This document shows positions 1 through 4,418 of a stretch of 5,487 nucleotides of DNA, piece by piece; the stretch's first letter is position 1, and each line of letters begins with the position of its first letter. The notes under the pieces are model-generated. The model was given only the letters and a program-made list of their open reading frames with translations, was not told where the DNA came from and ran no database searches. The position numbers and the translations under genes are program-made. This stretch comes from Thioalkalivibrio sp. (GTDB taxonomy: Bacteria; Pseudomonadota; Gammaproteobacteria; Ectothiorhodospirales; Ectothiorhodospiraceae). The stretch lies in the NCBI GenBank assembly GCA_007136145.1, contig SLHN01000009.1, positions 1 to 5,487 of the forward strand, written 5' to 3'.

Positions 1-16
1 GGTGAAAGGTGGCAGC

Positions 17-131
17 GTAGGGTGTCAATGAGCGCAGCGAATTGCGCCACTCGCGGCCCCAGAGGTTTGGTCGCCAGGCCCAGCGTCGGTTCGGTGCGGT
101 GCGGTGCGGCTGCGCCTTGCGGCACCCTACG
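17..131 (+). repeat. Hairpin repeat copy 1 (arms A and B', 43-nt centre)
   Basis: The left arm A (17-48) begins GTAGGGTGTCAATGAGCGC and ends ATTGCGCC. The right arm B' (about 92-131) contains CGGCTGCGCC and ends GGCACCCTACG. The outer ends are inverted repeats (GTAGGGTG against CACCCTAC), and the arms also pair imperfectly internally, so the unit can fold as one long stem. The centre starts with CTCGCGGCCC-like sequence, as in copies 2 and 3, and a GGTGC/GGTGCG stutter precedes the right arm. There is no transposase and no obvious target-site duplication. It resembles a REP/MITE-like non-coding element. The short reading frames through it are not credible genes. Confidence 0.85.
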
Positions 132-177
132 AGGCACAACCGACCACGCCCAGGATGCAAAAGGCACGTGGGAACGC

Positions 178-265
178 GTAGGGTGTCAATGAGCGCAGCG
201 AATTGCACCGCTCGCGGCCCGAAGGCCGGCCGGTGCGGTTCGGCTGTGCCTCACGGCACCCTACG
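178..265 (+). repeat. Hairpin repeat copy 2 (compact, 88 nt)
   Basis: This is the shortest complete copy, with arm A at 178-210 and arm B' at about 231-265 ending CACGGCACCCTACG. Pairing is easy to see at three levels: GTAGGGTG with CACCCTAC at the ends, GCACCG with CGGTGC inside, and GGCC (216-219) with GGCC (224-227) closing a CGAA loop at the tip. It lies 46 nt after copy 1 in the same orientation. It ends 14 nt downstream of the minus-strand stop codon at 280-282, so transcripts of that gene would run straight into the hairpin, which could help end or stabilise the message (inference). Confidence 0.88.
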
Positions 266-279
266 GCAGAACTTTCACG

Positions 280-741
280 TCAAGGGTGGCTGGTGAGGAT
301 CTGCCGCCACCAGCGCTGGCGGCTGCGGGTCGGCGGCATCGCCGCCTGCAGGTCAACCGGGGCCGTGCGGGAAACCACCCAGCCAGGAAGCACGCGCACA
401 CCGGAGGAACCGCAACTCGAACCCAGATGGTTGGGATCAAAGATCTTCACCAACCTCGGCGCGTCGCGGCTGTCCACATACACCACGCCGCAATAATCAT
501 GATGGTGTTCGCGGCGCAACAATTCATCCACCTCACCAACAAAACGATCCAGCTGTTCGGCAGTTGCCGCCGATACCGGAGGCTCTTCTCCGACCGCGTA
601 GAGGTACCAGGAACCATCCCCATCTCGACGCAGGAGCGCCCACAAGGCATCGAGCTGATGCCAATGGAGAATTCCGGCGAAACCACCGTTGAACTGTTCC
701 AGAAAGCTGGTCTCGATCCCGTTGCCGCCTGCCATCGCCAT
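280..741 (-). CDS. Conserved-looking small hypothetical protein, 153 aa
   Basis: I cannot name the family. The protein reads as a compact, globular, cytoplasmic product with no signal peptide or membrane segment. Visible features in order are an aromatic stretch near the N-terminus (GGFAGILHWHQLDALWALL), a WYLYAVGEEPP strand, a helix ending in the histidine-rich RREHHHDYCGVVYVDS, then LVKIFDPNHLGSSCG, LPGWVVSR and a terminal RWWRQ. The ordered aromatic, glycine and proline positions and biased codon use look like a real gene. The frame stays open upstream to 936, but that part translates repeat DNA, so I place the start at the ATG at 741; an ATG two codons later (735) is equally possible. No convincing ribosome-binding site fits either start. 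The stop is followed at once by repeat copy 2. It shares strand with the DUF255 gene 203 nt upstream, but a repeat lies between, so co-transcription is uncertain. Confidence 0.68.
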   Translation of the reverse strand: MAMAGGNGIETSFLEQFNGGFAGILHWHQLDALWALLRRDGDGSWYLYAVGEEPPVSAATAEQLDRFVGEVDELLRREHHHDYCGVVYVDSRDAPRLVKIFDPNHLGSSCGSSGVRVLPGWVVSRTAPVDLQAAMPPTRSRQRWWRQILTSHP

Positions 742-811
742 AAGCCAAAAACCATCCTTATTCGCACCAACCCACCTTAGGAGCCGACGGCCACCCCAGA
801 CCACGAAAGGC

Positions 812-912
812 GTAGAGTGCCAATGAGCGCAGCGAACGGCACCGCTCGCGGCCCGGGAACCCGGGCGCCACCGGCCAGCGCGGTATCGGCGGTTCGGCTG
901 CACTTCACGGCA
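812..912 (+). repeat. Hairpin repeat copy 3, degenerate
   Basis: Arm A (812-844) is recognisable as GTAGAGTGCCAATGAGCGC but has several substitutions (GTAGAGTG for GTAGGGTG, AACGGCACC for AATTGCACC). Arm B' is eroded: it keeps GGTTCGGCTGCACTTCACGGCA and then diverges where other copies read CCCTACG. The centre shares CTCGCGGCCC with copies 1 and 2 and contains a perfect GCCCGGG/CCCGGGC inverted repeat at 851-866. It lies 32 nt downstream of the DUF255 stop codon (945-947, minus) and could act as a 3'-end hairpin. It looks like the oldest copy in the window. Confidence 0.78.
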
Positions 913-944
913 AACAGGACAACTGTTGGCAACCAAAACCGTGA

Positions 945-2840
945 TTATTGCCGATTTCCGAATTCACCTGCACCCCCAACCTTCGTCAGCAGCAGAATCA
1001 GGCCCGCATGCTCGCGCGGGGCGGTCTCGATGGCCCGTCCCGGACGCGGATCGAAATCCGCGAGCGCCCGGCGGAGGAATTCGCTACGGTCGGCGTAAAT
1101 CCGGCTCAACGACAGGATCAGGGTTGTCGCCGATGGCCTGTGAACCGCCGGATGAAAGCGCTGCGCCACCATTCCCGGCAATGGCTGCTCCCGCGCCGCG
1201 CGCCAGCCGTCGGCATCATTGAAGTCGGTCCAGGCGGTTTCGAGCAAACCGATAATCAGCGACTCGTGATCGCTGGCACCAGTGGCCTTGGCCCAATCAT
1301 GGAGCCCCCAGGCCAGGGCGGCGTAGTCGGAGAGATCGGCAGCGCCAGCCACGTCGCTGGGAAGATCAAGCAATTGCGACAAGACCTCCGGATCACGGGC
1401 GACGCCCCGCAGCCGCTCGGCCAGTCGGTTACCCAACGGCCCCAGCTCGGCATCGTCGTGCAACCGCGCGAGCGCCGAAAGCAACAGCCCGTGCAATCCG
1501 GTCAACTGTTTCTCGTCCCGGGGCAGCCCACGTGTCCGGCGCTGCTCGAGCAATGCCTCGCGGCCCTGATCGACGTAAGCAAGAAGCGCTGTTTCCGAAA
1601 CACCAAAACGCGCCGCAAGATCGGCCGGGCTGGCCTGTTCCTTCGGCAGATTGCCCGCGGAGAAACTCGGTGCGGCGTCAAACCCGAACCATGCCCGCAC
1701 CAGATCCGGAGCGGGATGCCCGGCGAGGGCGTCGTCGATCTGTTCCGGAGTCCAGAGATAAGCGCCGCCCTCGCGACCAGCAGTGTCAATGGCTGAAAGA
1801 GCCGACGCAAACGCCGCGGTATCGATCGCCATGTCGCGCGCGACGAAAGCAAGCGTGTCGCGACCAATCCGGGTCCAATCGGCACGATCGAACTGGCGCC
1901 CCGCGCGCAGGTACAGCCGCGCCAGCTGCGCCTGGTCCTCGAGCATGATTTCGAAATGTGGGCGTCCCCAGTCCGGCGTTTCCGAATAGCGGAAGAACCC
2001 ACCGCCGATCACGTCGCGCAGGCCCGACCGCGCCATCTCGTCCAGCGTCACTGCCAGGAATTCCGCGGCCCAGTCCGGTGCGCGCCCCCCGGCTTTTGCT
2101 TGCAACAAGACACTCAGCGCCGGTGCCTGCGGAAACTTCGACTGGTCGCCGAAACCGCCGGCAAGGAAATCGGCATCACGTTCCATTGCCGCCCAGAGCG
2201 CATCAGGCAATCGGGCCGCGCGCGCGGAGGACAGGCGAACCTCACCTTCACGGAGCCGAGCGGTCAACTCGATCCGACCTTCGCGTGCAAGTGTCGCCAA
2301 TGCGTCACCATCCTCGCGCAGACGCTCGGTAATTCGGTCCAGAAAGATCGCAAAATCGTCACGCGGCGCATAAACCACGCCGGAAAGGGCATCCCCTGTC
2401 GGCAAAACGACGACGTTCAACGGCCAGCCAGCGCTGCCCCGGGTCGCGCGCAGGAATTCCAGCAGGTAATGATCCAGGGCTCCGTGCAGTTCACGGTCGA
2501 TCTTCACGGGTATGTAATCCCGGTTCAGACGTTCGGCGATGCCGGCATCCTTGAAACTCTCTTCCTGCATCACATGGCACCAGTGGCAGGCATAGTATCC
2601 GCTCGAGATCAGCAGTGGCCGGCCGCTCTGCCGTGCTTCGTCGAGCAGCGCCGGATGCCACTCGCGCCAGGCCACGGGGTCATCCGCGTGCAGGCGCAGG
2701 TACGGGGAAATACTGTCCGCCAGGGCCGCGCGCGAGTCGGCCAACGCAGGGGCGGTTGCGCCGGACGCCCAGAACCACAGGGCTATTCCCAGCATGACCC
2801 AGCAGCTCCGGGGAAAACTACGGATCCCAACACCCATCAT
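945..2840 (-). CDS. Exported DUF255 thioredoxin-fold / six-hairpin protein (YyaL/DsbH-like), 631 aa
   Basis: This belongs to the DUF255 (Thioredox_DsbH) family, whose reaction is not firmly established. Residues 1-34 form a signal peptide: Arg7 and Arg11, a hydrophobic core of about 13-26, and an AxA site at Ala32-Leu-Ala34. The mature protein opens with the family's SPYLxxHADDPVAWxxW pattern, then GYYACHWCHVMQEESF with a C85-x-x-C88 redox motif, and a GWPLNVVVLPT strand that replaces the usual GGTYFP stretch with GVVYAP. The second half is the alpha/alpha six-hairpin region, with GGFGDQSKFPQAPAL near residue 230 and IGGGFFRYSE...PHFEIMLEDQAQLA around residues 280-305 (His295). At 631 aa including the signal it is slightly short for the family but looks complete. 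The start at 2840 is supported by a GAGGAG ribosome-binding site 8 nt upstream. Many family members lack a signal peptide, so export is notable. A role in periplasmic thiol or carbohydrate chemistry is only a guess. Confidence 0.93.
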   Translation of the reverse strand: MMGVGIRSFPRSCWVMLGIALWFWASGATAPALADSRAALADSISPYLRLHADDPVAWREWHPALLDEARQSGRPLLISSGYYACHWCHVMQEESFKDAGIAERLNRDYIPVKIDRELHGALDHYLLEFLRATRGSAGWPLNVVVLPTGDALSGVVYAPRDDFAIFLDRITERLREDGDALATLAREGRIELTARLREGEVRLSSARAARLPDALWAAMERDADFLAGGFGDQSKFPQAPALSVLLQAKAGGRAPDWAAEFLAVTLDEMARSGLRDVIGGGFFRYSETPDWGRPHFEIMLEDQAQLARLYLRAGRQFDRADWTRIGRDTLAFVARDMAIDTAAFASALSAIDTAGREGGAYLWTPEQIDDALAGHPAPDLVRAWFGFDAAPSFSAGNLPKEQASPADLAARFGVSETALLAYVDQGREALLEQRRTRGLPRDEKQLTGLHGLLLSALARLHDDAELGPLGNRLAERLRGVARDPEVLSQLLDLPSDVAGAADLSDYAALAWGLHDWAKATGASDHESLIIGLLETAWTDFNDADGWRAAREQPLPGMVAQRFHPAVHRPSATTLILSLSRIYADRSEFLRRALADFDPRPGRAIETAPREHAGLILLLTKVGGAGEFGNRQ

Positions 2841-2848
2841 CGATATCG

Positions 2849-2854
2849 CTCCTC
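2849..2854 (-). promoter_or_regulatory. Ribosome-binding site of the DUF255 gene
   Basis: On the minus strand this reads GAGGAG, 8 nt before the ATG at 2840. It is the only strong Shine-Dalgarno sequence in front of any gene in the window, and it decides the start codon. The second ATG, one codon later, would be less well spaced. Confidence 0.8.
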
Positions 2855-2864
2855 ACGCAGTGCC

Positions 2865-2872
2865 CGTACAAT
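2865..2872. promoter_or_regulatory. Single TGTACAAT-like site ahead of the DUF255 gene
   Basis: The bases CGTACAAT match seven of eight positions of the TGTACAAT unit that occurs twice just before merR (3113-3131). The site lies 25 nt upstream of the DUF255 start, within the divergent intergenic region. It could be a lone operator half for the neighbouring MerR regulator, or chance. There is no second unit at 11-nt spacing, so support is weak. Confidence 0.25.
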
Positions 2873-2983
2873 GGGATACCCCAGCACGCCCGGAAATTCC
2901 CTGCCGACGGAATCAGCCTCCCGCCACGTACGTGCTCTACTGGGCGGCATTCAGGATCGACTGAGAACGCGTCCTGCTTGAAC

Positions 2984-3068
2984 GGCGCAATTCGCTGCGC
3001 TCATTGGCACCCTACGCAGGTCCGGCGTGGCCCCGTAGGATGCCGTCAGGCGCAAGCCGAACCGCACC
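2984..3068 (-). repeat. Hairpin repeat copy 4, everted arm order
   Basis: The arms are present but arranged the other way round. A' comes first (2984-3016, GGCGCAATTCGCTGCGCTCA to CACCCTACG), followed after 18 nt by B (about 3034-3068, GTAGGATGCCGTCAGGCGC to GAACCGCACC). The GTAGG ends therefore face inward around the loop rather than forming the outer ends as in copies 1, 2 and 5. The two arms still pair imperfectly. This is also the order expected at the internal junction between two tandem units. It is the only copy in a divergent promoter region rather than at a gene 3' end. Confidence 0.8.
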
Positions 3069-3112
3069 GATGCCGGCCGGCAAAACTACCACGGCCTCGG
3101 CTATGGAATTTA

Positions 3113-3131
3113 TGTACAATTCTTGTACAAT
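3113..3131 (+). promoter_or_regulatory. Paired TGTACAAT operator overlapping the merR promoter
   Basis: Two TGTACAAT units (3113-3120 and 3124-3131) are spaced 11 nt apart, about one helical turn. Each contains the 6-bp palindrome TGTACA, and each also supplies a TACAAT that matches five of six bases of a sigma-70 -10 box. Using the second TACAAT (3126-3131), transcription would begin at or next to the ATG at 3138, giving a leaderless message. Using the first, the leader would be only about 10 nt. No good -35 box and no Shine-Dalgarno are visible. TGTACA-containing operators are, as I recall, typical of LitR/CarH-type MerR regulators, so autorepression is the likely reading. The site is seen; its binding protein is inferred. 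Confidence 0.6.
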
Positions 3132-3137
3132 ACCGAC

Positions 3138-4112
3138 ATGAACAAGGCGCTCGACAACGAGATCGACCCGGGTGATGGGCTCTTCCCCATTCGGCACGTC
3201 TGCGCGGAAACCGGAATCAACCCCGTCACACTGCGTGCATGGGAACGCCGCTACGGGCTGATCCGTCCGGTACGGACCCCCAAGGGGCACCGCCTTTACA
3301 GCGCCGAGGACATCGAACGCATCCGGCGCATCCTCACACTGCTGGACGACGGCGTCGCCGTATCCCAGGTCGGACGGGTTCTGAATCATCAGGGCATCGG
3401 GCCGCGCGCGGCGAACGAGAGCCCGCCTCCCGCGCCGGTTTCCAAGACACGGACAGGTCGCGAAGGCGCGGGGCTGGCCGCGCATACGCTCGACCCGCTG
3501 TCGCAGGCGATGCTCGAGGCCACCCGGGAACTCAGCACTCTTCGACTCGAACGCGTCTACGCCCGATTGGTGATGCACCACGGCTGGGAAGGCGTGCACG
3601 ACCGGGCATTCCTCGAAGCCTACGAGGCCCTGCGTGAGGAAGCCCGCCTGAAACCGGTGGCGGAAGCACGGCTGGCGCTCTTCGCCTCCTGGGCCGTGGT
3701 GACCCTCAACGAACAACTGCATTCGGCCCTGCCGCTCTGCGAAGGGGCGCCGTACCCCTGCATCGTCGTCGGCGCCGGCCACCGCCGAATTGAAGGCCTG
3801 CTGTTCCTGCTGGCCTGTGCACGCCACGGCCTCAGGGTTCTACCCCTGACCGACATTGTTTCCGCACCGGCGCTGCGGGCGCTCGGTGACAACCTCGGCG
3901 CACCCGCCATCGTGATCCACAGCAGCGCCCAATCGCTGCACGGCAGCGATGCCGACCGCCTGCAACGAATACTGGTGGAAGACGGCGCGCCCGCCTATCT
4001 CGCCGGCCCCGGTGCCGAAACCCTCGCCCGCCTCGACACGCCCCGGCAGATGATAATCCTTCCCGCAGGCACTTTGGCAGCAGCCCAGACACTGAGCCGG
4101 AAGACCTCGTAG
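3138..4112 (+). CDS. MerR-family regulator, LitR/PplR-like without B12 motifs, 324 aa
   Basis: This is a DNA-binding transcription regulator. Residues 15-85 form the MerR winged-helix domain of the MlrA/LitR/CarH branch, seen in INPVTLRAWERRYGLIRP (27-44), TPKGHRLYS (47-55) and a recognition-to-dimer helix DIERIRRILTLLDDGVAVSQV. After a Pro/Ala-rich linker (about 90-115), a four-helix region and a Rossmann-like region follow the layout of the CarH cobalamin domain. The binding signatures are missing, however: no WxxxEH, and where E/DxHxxG is expected the sequence is VVGAGHRRIEG (210-220), with only His215 kept. That places it with the non-cobalamin LitR group described in Pseudomonas (PplR), which relies on a partner photosensor; this assignment is inference. 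I chose the ATG at 3138 over an in-frame TTG at 3123 that overlaps the promoter. No Shine-Dalgarno is present. The stop codon lies inside repeat copy 5, so the last few residues may not be ancestral. Proximity to phrB suggests control of DNA-repair genes by light. Confidence 0.9.
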   Translation: MNKALDNEIDPGDGLFPIRHVCAETGINPVTLRAWERRYGLIRPVRTPKGHRLYSAEDIERIRRILTLLDDGVAVSQVGRVLNHQGIGPRAANESPPPAPVSKTRTGREGAGLAAHTLDPLSQAMLEATRELSTLRLERVYARLVMHHGWEGVHDRAFLEAYEALREEARLKPVAEARLALFASWAVVTLNEQLHSALPLCEGAPYPCIVVGAGHRRIEGLLFLLACARHGLRVLPLTDIVSAPALRALGDNLGAPAIVIHSSAQSLHGSDADRLQRILVEDGAPAYLAGPGAETLARLDTPRQMIILPAGTLAAAQTLSRKTS

Positions 4113-4214
4113 GGTGTCAATGAGCGCAGCGAATTGCGCCGCACAGCACCGGCCAGGACCCAACAGAGGCAACCGCCGCCGGTGCGGTTCGGCTGCGCCT
4201 CACGGCACCCTACG
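4109..4214 (+). repeat. Hairpin repeat copy 5, overlapping the merR stop codon
   Basis: Arm A (4109-4140) starts GTAGGGTGTCAATGAGCGC, and arm B' (about 4181-4214) ends CGGCACCCTACG; the centre is 40 nt. The TAG within GTAGGG (4110-4112) is the merR stop codon. The centre starts GCACAGCACC, unlike copies 1-3 but like copy 6. Because the element sits within the apparent merR-SDR-phrB transcript, its hairpin could lower or tune expression of the downstream genes (inference). Confidence 0.88.
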
Positions 4215-4239
4215 AAACCACAACCAACCACACGCAGGC

Positions 4240-4284
4240 GGCCAATGAACGCAGCGAATTGCACCGCACAGCACCCGCTGGGAC
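4240..4284 (+). repeat. Hairpin repeat copy 6, arm A only, fused to the SDR remnant
   Basis: GGCCAATGAACGCAGCGAATT and the following GCACC match arm A without its GTAGGGT end. Similarity to copy 5 continues through GCACAGCACC and, with three mismatches, perhaps to 4284. No right arm follows; SDR coding sequence takes over at about 4275. The ATG at 4245 lies in the arm and is in frame with the SDR remnant. The 25 nt before it (from 4215) resemble the spacer that follows copy 1. Confidence 0.75.
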
Positions 4285-4418
4285 GTTACGCGCAGGCGGA
4301 GGACCAGGCACTCGCTGCAGCCTGGCTGCTGTCCAAGCAATCCGGCTGGATCACCGGCCAGATCCTGCCCGTCGACGGTGGTTTCACCGCGAACCGACCG
4401 ATGGTGCGGTCACGCTGA
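4275..4418 (+). pseudogene. C-terminal remnant of a short-chain dehydrogenase/reductase gene
   Basis: The 47 codons read PLGRYAQAEDQALAAAWLL and then SGWITGQILPVDGGFTANRP, the classic end of an SDR protein: the PLGR turn, the helix before the ITGQ strand, and the VDGG near the C-terminus. SDRs of this type are usually about 230-260 residues, so roughly 200 residues are missing, including the TGxxxGxG nucleotide-binding loop and the YxxxK catalytic pair. The fragment cannot be an enzyme. Its 5' boundary coincides with repeat copy 6, which points to loss by insertion or recombination at repeats. The frame is intact and open upstream into the repeat: an ATG at 4245, preceded by AGGCGG, would give a 57-residue chimeric peptide. 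The stop TGA (4416-4418) overlaps the phrB start, as in an original SDR-phrB operon. Confidence 0.85.

Noticed and set aside
17..265. Possible CRISPR array or insertion sequence ends
   Set aside because: The units are hairpins with paired arms and unequal spacing, not short direct repeats with uniform spacers. There is no cas or transposase gene and no target duplication.
42..496. Small plus-strand ORFs in the first 500 nt
   Set aside because: They translate repeat arms (peptides such as RFGCASRHPT) or the antisense of the small hypothetical gene; the same peptides recur wherever the repeat recurs.
742..936. N-terminal extension of the small hypothetical protein to 218 residues
   Set aside because: The extension reads through degenerate repeat copy 3 and has no sensible start signal.
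2925..2934. Perfect palindrome CACGTACGTG
   Set aside because: It is only 10 bp with no second copy nearby and no relation to a promoter element that I can show; it could be chance in GC-rich DNA.
1956..2981. Plus-strand open frame (341 codons) opposite the DUF255 gene
   Set aside because: The minus strand carries unmistakable DUF255 motifs; the plus frame has no domain pattern and no ribosome-binding site.
3123..3137. TTG start five codons upstream of the merR ATG
   Set aside because: It lies within the TGTACAAT operator and probable -10 box, and adds only residues with no family similarity.
3012..3827. Minus-strand open frame (271 codons) opposite merR
   Set aside because: It starts inside merR and ends in repeat copy 4; the MerR motifs on the other strand explain the region.
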